In this document: piece by piece, positions 7,724 through 16,362 of the stretch | Numbering within the stretch: position 1 is the first letter of the stretch | Layout of the letters: every line of letters begins with the position of its first letter | Assembly (NCBI GenBank): GCA_024681475.1 | Contig: JAILAT010000022.1 | Coordinates: 62,001-126,000, forward strand | DNA: 64,000 bases | Direction: 5' to 3' | From: Bacteroidales bacterium | GTDB lineage: Bacteria > Bacteroidota > Bacteroidia > Bacteroidales > P3 | Position numbers and translations under genes: made by a program | The notes under the pieces: generated by a model | Told to the model about the DNA's origin: nothing | The model's input: only the letters and a program-made list of their open reading frames with translations | The model's database searches: none

Positions 7724-7751
7724 GGAGGTCGTAGAGAATTCATGATCTTTG
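7721..7751 (+). promoter_or_regulatory. Bacteroidetes-type promoter for the porin-imelysin block
   Basis: TTTG at 7721-7724 and GATCTTTG at 7744-7751 (one mismatch to TAnnTTTG) are 19 bp apart. The start codon is 25 nt beyond the -7 box. Confidence 0.5.
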
Positions 7752-7775
7752 CATCTGAGAAACACAATGTGAATA

Positions 7776-9056
7776 ATGAGAAAAACCATCAGATTTACAA
7801 TATTTTGTGCAGTATTCTGCATCTTGTACAGTGAGGCAATATATGCTCAATCGGACTCAACAACCACTGGGAAGAGGCTAACGCTGGGAGGTTACGGCGA
7901 GGCCGTGTACAACTACAATTTCTTTAGCGACAACGTTTTCCGTTATTCCCATGCCGGCAACTACACGGAGAGCAAGGGACACGGGCGAGTTGACTTGCCA
8001 CACGCGGTGTTGATGCTGGGCTATGACTTTGGTCGCGGCTGGAGTTTCGGCACCGAGATTGAATTTGAGCACGGTGGCACAGAGAGCGCCGTGGAGATAG
8101 AGGCCGAAGAGACGGGCGAATTCGAGAAGGAGATAGAGCGTGGCGGCGAGGTGGCCCTGGAGCAATTCTGGATCCAGAAACGCTTCTCCAGCGCGTTGAA
8201 TTTGCGCATGGGACACATGGTGGTGCCTGTGGGCATGACCAACAACAATCATTTACCCAACAGCTTCTACGGTGTGTATCGTCCCGAGGGCGAAAACACC
8301 ATCCTGCCTTGTACATGGCACGAAACCGGTGTGAGCCTGTGGGGCAAGATGGGTCACTGGCGCTACGAGGCCATGGTGCTGCCAGCGCTGAACAGCAACA
8401 TGTTCAATGCTTCGGGATGGATACACGACGGCGCAGCTTCGGCCTACGAATTCCGCGTGGCCAACCACCTGGCGATAGCTGCTCGTCTGGACTATACAGG
8501 TGTGAAGAACCTTCGGCTGAGCCTGAGCAGCTATGTGGGCAACAGCTTCAACAACGACATCGTCACCGAGGAGCGCTCGCGCTACGCCGACGTGAAAGGG
8601 ACGGTGATGATAGGTGCCTTCGACTTTGCCTACAGCAACCGACTGCTGACGGTGCGCGGCAACATGGATTACGGCCACCTGAACGATGCCAGTATGATAT
8701 CGACCCACAACAAATCGCAAATCAACAGCAGCAACTCGCCCTACCCCCATACCGATGTGGGCTCGGCAGCAATGTCCACAAGGCTGGAGGCCGGCATAAA
8801 CCTGATGGCGCGCCGCAACGACAACCGCCGGCTGGTGGCTTTCGCGGGCTATGAATACTACGACAGTTTCATCCCCTCGGAGAACCAGATAGACCTGGGT
8901 TGGACGGGGCGCCACGTGGTGTCGTGCGGACTCAACTACTACCCCGTGAAAGAAGTGATAATCAAGGCAGAAGCAGGTATGCGGCTGCTGAAAGAGCAAT
9001 ACAACAACGAGCCCTTTGTGGCCGTGAGCATCAACTGGTGCGGAATGTTCAGATAA
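7776..9056 (+). CDS. Porin-like outer membrane beta-barrel protein
   Basis: A 426-residue protein with a signal peptide cut near IYAQS (residue 25) and a long run of amphipathic strands (LTLGGYGEAVYNYNF, AVLMLGYDFGRGWSFGTEIEF, VEALRLGHMVVPVGM-like) typical of phosphate-selective porin-like barrels of Bacteroidetes. An acidic loop (about residues 105-128, EIEAEETGEFEKEIERGGE) could bind cations. It heads a four-gene block with an imelysin, a di-heme oxidoreductase and CcsBA, with 58 bp to the next gene. From this context I infer passage or binding of a metal or heme-type ligand across the outer membrane. The barrel call is firm; the substrate is not. Confidence 0.7.
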   Translation: MRKTIRFTIFCAVFCILYSEAIYAQSDSTTTGKRLTLGGYGEAVYNYNFFSDNVFRYSHAGNYTESKGHGRVDLPHAVLMLGYDFGRGWSFGTEIEFEHGGTESAVEIEAEETGEFEKEIERGGEVALEQFWIQKRFSSALNLRMGHMVVPVGMTNNNHLPNSFYGVYRPEGENTILPCTWHETGVSLWGKMGHWRYEAMVLPALNSNMFNASGWIHDGAASAYEFRVANHLAIAARLDYTGVKNLRLSLSSYVGNSFNNDIVTEERSRYADVKGTVMIGAFDFAYSNRLLTVRGNMDYGHLNDASMISTHNKSQINSSNSPYPHTDVGSAAMSTRLEAGINLMARRNDNRRLVAFAGYEYYDSFIPSENQIDLGWTGRHVVSCGLNYYPVKEVIIKAEAGMRLLKEQYNNEPFVAVSINWCGMFR

Positions 9057-9114
9057 TAGCTCTGAGTAAAAGAATTATTAGGAATAATTATTAATAACTA
9101 AAATACTACAAAAC

Positions 9115-10269
9115 ATGAAGAGACTTATTATTAATGTATTCGCGTTGGCCACCCTGATGTGTGGAAGCATGACCTTCGTTGCCTGCAGCGACAAGAACGA
9201 CGACACCGACGACGTTGCCGCAGCAGCTGTGGCACAACAATTTGTAGACCACACCGTGGCACCCACATACAGCGCATTGGCCGCCAAGACGCAAGAACTG
9301 GTAGAGCAACTGGTCGCATTGAAGGCCAACCCGACCGACGCCAACATGGCGACCGCCTGCGCCACATTCCTCGAAGCCCGCGCCTGGTGGGAAAAAAGCG
9401 AGGCTTTCCTCTTCGGCGCTGCCGGCGACTTTGGTATCGACCCGCACATCGACTCGTGGCCTCTAGACCAAGACGCCTTCAACGCCCTGATGAACAGCCC
9501 CAATATGCTGAGCAACCTCGACAGCGAGGATGGCGATGTGGTGGCTGGCGACCAACTGGGCAACGCACTGCTGGGGTTCCACGGCATTGAGTACATCCTG
9601 TTCCGAAACGGCCAGCCCCGCGCAGCTTCGAGCCTGACAGACAATGAGTTGATCTACGTTGTGGCTGTGGCCGGCGACTTGCGCAACCGCTGCTTCCAAC
9701 TGGAGGTAAGTTGGCTGGGCGATAAGGCTCCCCAAAGCCATATCGACCTGATGGAAGAACTGGAAATGCCTTACACCTGCGCTGGCGGCGACAAGAGCTA
9801 TGGCGAGAACATGATTGATGCCGGCAACGCAGGCAGCACCTACTCCAGCCGCCTGGTGGCCCTGATGGCTATCGTCGACGGATGCCGCTCCATTGCTGAC
9901 GAAGTGGGCACCTCGAAGATTGGCAAACCTCACAACGGTGAAGACCCCAACTACATCGAATCACCTTATAGCCAGACCTCTATCATCGACTTCCACAACA
10001 ACATCGTGAGCATCGAGAATGCCTACATGGGTGGCATTGAGGGCGAGCGCAACAACGCTAAATCGCTGCACCAGTTTGTGAAAGACCACGACAAGGACCT
10101 CGACGCCCGCGTGACGGCAGCCATCGCTGAGGCGCTGAGCAAGATTGACGCCATGCCGGCTCCTTTCGTGAACAACTACACCAACGCCAGCTGCGGCGAG
10201 GCCGTGGAAGCCTGCCAGAATCTCGACGACATCCTCGGCGAGGTGAACGACATGCTGACCAAGATATGA
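9115..10269 (+). CDS. Imelysin-family (M75/IrpA-like) lipoprotein
   Basis: A 384-residue protein with a lipoprotein signal ending FVAC at about residue 24, so it is membrane-anchored, on the periplasmic or outer face. The imelysin signature GxHxxE is at residues 154-159 (GFHGIE), preceded by WWEKSEAFLFG (about 91) and DPHIDSWPLD (about 110), all typical of IrpA/imelysin proteins and the M75 part of EfeO. The family is iron-regulated and linked to iron uptake; peptidase activity is not established for these members. It lies 58 bp after the porin and 84 bp before the di-heme oxidoreductase. I infer a periplasmic iron- or heme-binding role. Confidence 0.88.
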   Translation: MKRLIINVFALATLMCGSMTFVACSDKNDDTDDVAAAAVAQQFVDHTVAPTYSALAAKTQELVEQLVALKANPTDANMATACATFLEARAWWEKSEAFLFGAAGDFGIDPHIDSWPLDQDAFNALMNSPNMLSNLDSEDGDVVAGDQLGNALLGFHGIEYILFRNGQPRAASSLTDNELIYVVAVAGDLRNRCFQLEVSWLGDKAPQSHIDLMEELEMPYTCAGGDKSYGENMIDAGNAGSTYSSRLVALMAIVDGCRSIADEVGTSKIGKPHNGEDPNYIESPYSQTSIIDFHNNIVSIENAYMGGIEGERNNAKSLHQFVKDHDKDLDARVTAAIAEALSKIDAMPAPFVNNYTNASCGEAVEACQNLDDILGEVNDMLTKI

Positions 10270-10353
10270 CGTCGTCTTTACAGGAGACTCTCTTTCATCA
10301 TCCTGTTGAGCAAGACTGAGCAAAACAAACAATCATTAAAACAAAGCAACACA

Positions 10354-11925
10354 ATGAGATACGTAACAATCAAGACCCTGATGACGGTGGCACTGCTGGG
10401 CGGCCTGCTGGCAGCGTGCAACCCGGAGGACAAACCCTCCAATGAGGATATAGAAAACGAGGAGGTCTATGCCGGCGGACGCCTGGGAACGACATTCAAC
10501 CAGTCGGCTTCCGCCTACGAAGACCCCACGCCAGCGACAATTCAGGCGGGCCTGACAACGGAATTCAAATACGGCGAATACTTCTTTGAACGCACCATCA
10601 CGCAGAACGACAAGCCTTTCAACGGTTTGGGACCGCTGTATGTGCGCTCGTCGTGCGAGTCGTGCCATCCCGGTTACGGCCACGGCCGCCGTATGGACCG
10701 CTACCGCGCCGACGACTGGGGCAACGGCTATCTGCTGGTGGTGACTGACCAAAACGACAACTACGTGCAGTCGCTGGCCGGCATGCCGCAGACCAAAGCC
10801 GTGGCGCCCTTCAAGGCTCCGATAGATGAAACGAAAATACAGATCACGTGGGAAAACTACGTCGACGAATGGGGCAACAAGTTCCCCGACGGCGAGACCT
10901 ACAGCCTGATATACCCCGAAGTGTACATCCCTGAGGATGCCTACTATGTGCCGTTGAGCGTGCCCTACAGCCAGACGAAAGTACGCCTGGAAGGCACCAT
11001 AGGCATATACGGCACGGGGCTTCTCGATGCCATCCCCGACGACTCGCTCAAGGCTCAGTATCAGCGCGAATACAATGCCGGGGCCACCCTGAACCCTGCC
11101 ATCTGGGCCGGCAACGACTGGGCTCCCACAGGCTACTATGGCAACACGACACACCCCAAACGCTTCACCTATGCGCTGAGCCGTGGACCCCTGCAGGATG
11201 CCGCCGGCGCTAACGCAATCTGGAACATCACCAACGTGACGCGTAGCGACCGCCGCAAGCACTATCTGGACCTGAACGGCACTCTCTATGCCACCCACGC
11301 TTCCAAGGACCCCGATGTGCAAGCCGAGTTCTACAACTATTTCCCTGAATGGAACAAGACCGGCAACGTGGAGGAGGACATATACAACTATCTGACGAGC
11401 AAAGCATTGCCCATTGAAATGAGCGATGAGGACTACGTCAACTTCATGGTGTGGCACCGCGGACTGGCAGTGCCGGCAGCTCGCAACCTGAGCGACGAGA
11501 CGGTGCAAAAAGGCCGCAAGCTCTTCCGCGAGATTGGCTGTGCCACCTGCCACCGCCCCTCGTGGGAGACTGGTGCCGACAATTTTACAGATCCCAACGG
11601 ATTCTTCAATGATGGCGACAGCCGTCTGCCCAGATATCCCTACCAGAAGATTTGGCCTTACAGCGACATGGTACAGCATCGTCTGTTCATGAAAAACGAC
11701 ATCCGCACAGGCTGGTGCCGCACGACACCGCTGTGGGGCCGTGGCCTCTCCATGATTTGCACCGGCGCCGCCGACCGTCTGCACGACTACCGCGCCCGCA
11801 ACACGATGGAAGCCATCATGTGGCACGGCTCGCCACAGAGCGACGCACGCGCCTCGGTGGAAAAATTCAGAGCCCTGTCCAAGGCCGACCGCGACGCCAT
11901 CATCAAATTCATCGAGGCCATCTGA
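10354..11925 (+). CDS. Di-heme oxidoreductase (DUF1111/thiol oxidoreductase-like) lipoprotein
   Basis: A 523-residue protein starting at the ATG at 10354, which begins a lipoprotein signal (ending LLAAC, residue 22); the frame is open 16 codons further up. Two covalent heme sites are visible, CESCH at residues 101-105 and CATCH at 396-400, in a DUF1111-type layout related to di-heme cytochrome c peroxidases. It is expected on the periplasmic side and needs cytochrome c maturation, which the next gene supplies. In its neighbourhood with an imelysin it parallels the peroxidase partner (EfeB) of the EfeUOB iron system, though it is unrelated in sequence. The redox substrate is unknown. Confidence 0.85.
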   Translation: MRYVTIKTLMTVALLGGLLAACNPEDKPSNEDIENEEVYAGGRLGTTFNQSASAYEDPTPATIQAGLTTEFKYGEYFFERTITQNDKPFNGLGPLYVRSSCESCHPGYGHGRRMDRYRADDWGNGYLLVVTDQNDNYVQSLAGMPQTKAVAPFKAPIDETKIQITWENYVDEWGNKFPDGETYSLIYPEVYIPEDAYYVPLSVPYSQTKVRLEGTIGIYGTGLLDAIPDDSLKAQYQREYNAGATLNPAIWAGNDWAPTGYYGNTTHPKRFTYALSRGPLQDAAGANAIWNITNVTRSDRRKHYLDLNGTLYATHASKDPDVQAEFYNYFPEWNKTGNVEEDIYNYLTSKALPIEMSDEDYVNFMVWHRGLAVPAARNLSDETVQKGRKLFREIGCATCHRPSWETGADNFTDPNGFFNDGDSRLPRYPYQKIWPYSDMVQHRLFMKNDIRTGWCRTTPLWGRGLSMICTGAADRLHDYRARNTMEAIMWHGSPQSDARASVEKFRALSKADRDAIIKFIEAI

Positions 11926-12081
11926 CGCTTCGAGCCTTCTGAAAAGCAATGGGTGGCGACCTCGGCGCCGCCACCCTTCCATAACACCTGAAGCACTCCA
12001 AGGAAACACTGCAAGGCGGCAACCGACAAGAGAGAGATTTATAGAGATTTATGAACAACAATAATAAAAAAGAATAACGAC

Positions 12082-14274
12082 ATGAAGATTATGAAGACAG
12101 TGAATACAGTATTGGCGATTGTCCTTGTGGCATGCTTGGCAGCGGGGACCATAGTGGAACGATTCCAAGGCAACGAGGGAGCCACTGCCGTGGTCTACGG
12201 GTCGTGGTGGTTTATGGCGTTGCTGGCTGTGGTGGCGTTGGGAGCCATCGCCATTGTTATACGCAAACAGCTGTGGCACAGGCCCGAACTGCTGATGCTA
12301 GCACTCTCCGTGCCCGTCATCCTGCTGGGTGGCGCGCTGACAAAATGGACGGGGCAACATGGAAGCATGACCCTGCTCAAAGAGGAGCCAACCAATGAGT
12401 ACACCCTGTGGAAAGACAGCACACAGGTGCGCACCATCCCCTTCACCATCACCCTCGAGGAGTTCAAGACAGTGCCCTATCCCGGCACCATGACACCCAT
12501 GGATTTCGAAAGCCATATCGTGGTGACTGAGGGCACAAGCCAAGGAGAGCCGTACGTCATCTCCATGAACAACATCCTGAAAAAGAGAGGCTACCGATTC
12601 TATCAGGAGGACTTCGACGACGAGGGCAACTCCATCCTCAGTGTGGCGCACGACCCCTGGGGCATCGCGGTCACCTATCTCGGCTACGCCCTCATGATGC
12701 TCGGCTTTGCGGGGCTTTTCATATCGCGGCGGTCGCATTTCCGCCGGCTGCTGCGGGGTGCAGCAATCATCACCATACTACTAATAGCCAACAACATACA
12801 TGCTGCCGACACTCCTCCTACCCTGCCCCGCGACGAGGCTCGCCAGATGGGACAGATGTACATCTTCTACAAGGGACGCGTCTGCCCGCTGCAGACCTTT
12901 GCCAAGGATTTCACCACCAAGCTCTACGGCAACGCCACCTACAAAGGGCTCACGGCAGAGCAGGTGCTCAGCGGATGGATGTACTACCCCACACAATGGT
13001 ACGACGAGCCCATGATAAAAGTGAAAGGCGACGATGTGAAACGACTGCTTGGAGCTGATGAACGCTACGTTGCGCTGGCCGACTTCACCGACCCCAACGG
13101 CCAGAACCCCATCCAGACGGCCTTGGACGCGCTGCCTCCCATGTCACCGAAAGCCAAAAACCTGAAGGCCGCCAACGAGAAGGAGAGCCTGTTGCGCATG
13201 CTGACCGGCGGCACAATGATGAAGATGTTCCCGCTGACCGACCAACGGGGGCAAATCCGCTGGTATGCGCAGAACGACAAGCTGCCCGAGACGCTCTCCG
13301 ACGACGAATATCTATTTATCACACAATACCTTAACTACAGCACCGAACTGGTGGCTAAACAGGACTACAAGGCTTTGGACACCCTCTTTGCCAAGACGGC
13401 TCGCTTCCAGGCCAAGCAGGCTGCTGGCTTGCTCCCCGGCAAGACACAGTTCCGCGCCGAGCAGCTCTACAATGCGCTGACCACGGGACGGTGGCTGGCC
13501 ATGATGAGCATCACGCTGGGTCTGCTGTTCTTCGCGATGTCGCTGGTGACCTGGGGGCGCGGTAAAACCGGAGGCCGTTGGGCCCGTGTGCTACGGATTC
13601 TTGGCGTGGTGCTGGTGGCGATGCTGACGGTCTTCCTGACCATCATCTTCACCCTCAAATGGATTGCCGGCGACCATGTCCCCATGTCGGGAGGCTTCGA
13701 CAGCATGAACCTCATGGCTATCGCCATCGGCATCATCACGCTCTGCCTCTACCGCCGTTTCAACATAGCTCCAGCCATCGGACTGCTGACCATGGGCTTC
13801 TGTCTCCTGGTGGCCATGATGAGCGGTGCCAATCCGCCCATCACACATCTCATGCCTGTGCTGCGCTCGCCGCTGCTCTCCATGCACGTGACGGTCATCA
13901 TGATTTCCTACGCCCTCTTTTTCTTCGTCATGCTCACCAGCCTGGCGGCATTGCTGTCGCCCTCGCGGCGCGGCGAGTTGCGTCGCATAAGCCTGCTGAT
14001 GCTATACCCTGCCGAGACATTGCTGGCGCTGGGCATCATCATCGGCGCCCTCTGGGCCAACATCTCGTGGGGCAACTATTGGTCGTGGGATCCCAAAGAG
14101 GTCTGGGCACTAGTCACACTTATCGTCTATGCCATGCCACTGCTCACAGCTACCGACGAAGTCAAGCCTCGTGCCATAGGCTTCCATCTCTATTGCTTCC
14201 TGGCCTTCCTCAGCGTAATCATCACCTACTTCGGCGTCAACTTCCTCCTCGGCGGCATACACGCCTACAACTAG
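12082..14274 (+). CDS. ccsBA: Fused cytochrome c synthase CcsBA (System II)
   Basis: A 730-residue membrane protein. The N-terminal part has ResB/CcsB-like membrane segments (about residues 7-22, 35-52 and 60-78), a periplasmic domain, and a further segment near 200-220. After a second periplasmic region (about 250-470) comes the CcsA part, with several membrane helices, conserved histidines (GDHVPMSGG about 532, LSMHVTVIM about 600) and the heme-binding WWD-type motif WGNYWSWDPKEVWA at 663-676. It attaches heme to CxxCH proteins in the periplasm. It lies 156 bp after the di-heme oxidoreductase, its likely client. The stop is TAG. Confidence 0.9.
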   Translation: MKIMKTVNTVLAIVLVACLAAGTIVERFQGNEGATAVVYGSWWFMALLAVVALGAIAIVIRKQLWHRPELLMLALSVPVILLGGALTKWTGQHGSMTLLKEEPTNEYTLWKDSTQVRTIPFTITLEEFKTVPYPGTMTPMDFESHIVVTEGTSQGEPYVISMNNILKKRGYRFYQEDFDDEGNSILSVAHDPWGIAVTYLGYALMMLGFAGLFISRRSHFRRLLRGAAIITILLIANNIHAADTPPTLPRDEARQMGQMYIFYKGRVCPLQTFAKDFTTKLYGNATYKGLTAEQVLSGWMYYPTQWYDEPMIKVKGDDVKRLLGADERYVALADFTDPNGQNPIQTALDALPPMSPKAKNLKAANEKESLLRMLTGGTMMKMFPLTDQRGQIRWYAQNDKLPETLSDDEYLFITQYLNYSTELVAKQDYKALDTLFAKTARFQAKQAAGLLPGKTQFRAEQLYNALTTGRWLAMMSITLGLLFFAMSLVTWGRGKTGGRWARVLRILGVVLVAMLTVFLTIIFTLKWIAGDHVPMSGGFDSMNLMAIAIGIITLCLYRRFNIAPAIGLLTMGFCLLVAMMSGANPPITHLMPVLRSPLLSMHVTVIMISYALFFFVMLTSLAALLSPSRRGELRRISLLMLYPAETLLALGIIIGALWANISWGNYWSWDPKEVWALVTLIVYAMPLLTATDEVKPRAIGFHLYCFLAFLSVIITYFGVNFLLGGIHAYN

Positions 14275-14369
14275 GAACAAACCAGTGGCCTACGGCGGAC
14301 TCGTCCCATTAAGGGACACTCTGATATCTACAACAGAATTCAGTCTGTTAAGATGCTGAAAAAAACGGC

Positions 14370-15359
14370 TCATCTCAGCGCATCCTCTATCACCATCTCG
14401 TAGAGCTGTGCTGGGCTGATGCCGATGGCACGGGCCTGCTTGGGCACGATGCTTTCGGCACTCTGGCCTGGGATGGTGTTGACCTCCAAGAAATAGAGCT
14501 TCTTGCGCTCCTCGTTGTATATGAAGTCGAAACGCACCACGCCACGGCAGTTGAGCAGATCGTAGAGACGCGACGACACGCGTTGGATACGCTTGGCTAT
14601 GGTCTCCTCAACCTCCGCAGGGGTCACCTCGTTGGAGAAGCCTTCATATTTGGCGGCATAATCGAAAAACTCATGCTTTCCGGTGGGGATGATTTCGGTG
14701 ATGGGGAACACATACTCCTTATCCTTGCTCTTGAAGACTCCGCAATCGAACTCGCGGCCCTTCACAAACTCTTCCACCAGCACCTCATCGTCCTCGGTGA
14801 ACGCTTCGCGGATGGCGGGCATCAAATCTTTGGCTTTTTTCACCTTGGTGGTCGCCACACTGCTGCCACCTGCGGCTGGCTTCACAAACAGTGGAAGTCC
14901 CAACTGCTTCACCAACTCTTTCTCGTCGATGGGCTGGCCCCGATAGATGAGATGCGATTTGGCGACGTTCACAACGCGGAAACTGCGCACCACGGGATTA
15001 CAGTAGCCCTTGTTGAAGGTCAGCGAAGAGGTGTAGAAGCCCGACGTGGTGTAGCGTATGCCCAGCATATCGAAATAGCCTTGCAGCACACCGTTCTCGC
15101 CGGGGTTGCCATGCACTATGATGAAAGCCAGGTCGAAATGCACAGTCTTCTTCTTGTCGCAGACGGTAAACTCGCCACGGTCAACGGGCAGGTGTTTGCC
15201 GTCGTCGGCAAGCCAGTACCATCCGGCGCGGTCAATGACAATCTTATAGACATTGTATTTCGACTTGTCCAAGGCTTCGTAGACTTGGCAGCCACTGTTG
15301 ATGGAGATCTCATGTTCGCCGGAGAATCCTCCCATGACGAGTGCTATGTTTTTCTTCAT
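14370..15359 (-). CDS. ddl: D-alanine-D-alanine ligase
   Basis: A 329-residue ATP-grasp enzyme that joins two D-alanines for peptidoglycan precursors in the cytoplasm. Visible motifs are MGGFSGEHEIS at residue 9, HGNPGENG near 84 (substrate loop), FVKPAAGGSS near 158 (ATP-binding strand and loop), EEFVKGREFDCGVF near 195 and FLEVNTIPGQ near 288 (Mg-binding Asn and Glu). The length is normal. It is the last gene of a leftward run, 24 bp after the GSCFA gene. A second copy of its last 19 codons lies at 7571-7630. Its 3' end faces ccsBA across 95 bp. Confidence 0.95.
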   Translation of the reverse strand: MKKNIALVMGGFSGEHEISINSGCQVYEALDKSKYNVYKIVIDRAGWYWLADDGKHLPVDRGEFTVCDKKKTVHFDLAFIIVHGNPGENGVLQGYFDMLGIRYTTSGFYTSSLTFNKGYCNPVVRSFRVVNVAKSHLIYRGQPIDEKELVKQLGLPLFVKPAAGGSSVATTKVKKAKDLMPAIREAFTEDDEVLVEEFVKGREFDCGVFKSKDKEYVFPITEIIPTGKHEFFDYAAKYEGFSNEVTPAEVEETIAKRIQRVSSRLYDLLNCRGVVRFDFIYNEERKKLYFLEVNTIPGQSAESIVPKQARAIGISPAQLYEMVIEDALR

Positions 15360-15383
15360 AATGATGTATTTTATCGTGTTACT

Positions 15384-16349
15384 TTATTTGTTGTCGGTGA
15401 TTGGCTGTTTGAGTCCTGCCGCCAGTTCCTGCCTTAGCGCCACAAGGTTGGCCTCGTAGCGGGCCACCTCTCCGCCGTCGGAATGTAACGGGCGATGGTC
15501 CTCCAGACGGTTCAGCTTCTCTGCTGTCTCACAGAGCTTTACCGTCTCTTCATCCATATAAGTTGCCTGAAAACGCTGCCAGATGATTTCTTCTGCCATG
15601 GCCGAGGGGTGCAGCAGGTCGTCGGCATACCAGCGATAGTCGCGCAGTTCATCCATCACAATTTCGTATGCCGGAAAGTAATGGCAGCAGTCCCCATGCG
15701 ATTCCATGAGCCGCTGGACAGCCAACAGCAGCACCGCCTTGCCCAGCTGGTTGCCATGAGCGCCATAGGCTTGGTGCCGCACCGGGCTGACAGTGAAAAG
15801 CACCTGTTTTCCCTGCTTCCCCAGCCGTTGCAGCAGCGGTTCCCATGCCGTCACCACCTCGTCGACGGTGGCCATACGCTTGACGAAGCGGTTGGCAGGC
15901 ACTTTGTGGCAGTTGGCGACAATCTGTTGGGGATTGTCGGCCAACGCATAGCACCAGGCAGAGCCTAGCGTAATCAACACACAGTCACACTGTTGCAAAA
16001 AGCGGTGTGCTTTCTGCAACGAAGCATTGCAGGCCTCAAGGCATTGCTGCTTGCCGGAAGAGGAGAAAGCGCCGTGGTGCAGCCACGAGTGCCAGAGTCC
16101 GTCGTGGAGCACAAGATGCTCTTCGCCAATGGTTTCGCCATCCAGGCAGCGCCGCAGCCCGTCGGCAATTGACAGCGGGTTATAGACGATACCAAAGGGA
16201 TTCACCATGGTGACAAAGCGGCTATCCTCCAGCCGTTTGCCGATGTTCTCCGTGAAGCAGGAACCCATCAGCAGCAGGCGACTGCTGTGGCTCAGCGTCA
16301 TCGCGCTGCGCTCCACAGGAACCGGTGTCATCCATTTCACTTCGCGCAT
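15384..16349 (-). CDS. GSCFA domain-containing protein
   Basis: A 321-residue protein carrying the defining LLMGSCFTENIGKRL segment at about residues 26-40, where GSCFT is the family's GSCFA-type motif, then TLGSAW near 128, and DDLLHPSAMAEEIIWQRF near 239 with the D-x-x-H pair seen in GDSL/SGNH hydrolases. The domain is thought to be an SGNH-like hydrolase of unknown substrate. There is no signal peptide, so it is cytoplasmic. It sits 13 bp after dnaE and 24 bp before ddl, which suggests one transcript. Confidence 0.85.
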   Translation of the reverse strand: MREVKWMTPVPVERSAMTLSHSSRLLLMGSCFTENIGKRLEDSRFVTMVNPFGIVYNPLSIADGLRRCLDGETIGEEHLVLHDGLWHSWLHHGAFSSSGKQQCLEACNASLQKAHRFLQQCDCVLITLGSAWCYALADNPQQIVANCHKVPANRFVKRMATVDEVVTAWEPLLQRLGKQGKQVLFTVSPVRHQAYGAHGNQLGKAVLLLAVQRLMESHGDCCHYFPAYEIVMDELRDYRWYADDLLHPSAMAEEIIWQRFQATYMDEETVKLCETAEKLNRLEDHRPLHSDGGEVARYEANLVALRQELAAGLKQPITDNK

Positions 16350-16362
16350 AACCGTCAGTTTT

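Noticed and set aside
10336-12009. A 557-codon open frame on the minus strand
   Set aside because: It is antisense to the di-heme oxidoreductase with its CxxCH motifs and has no motif of its own.
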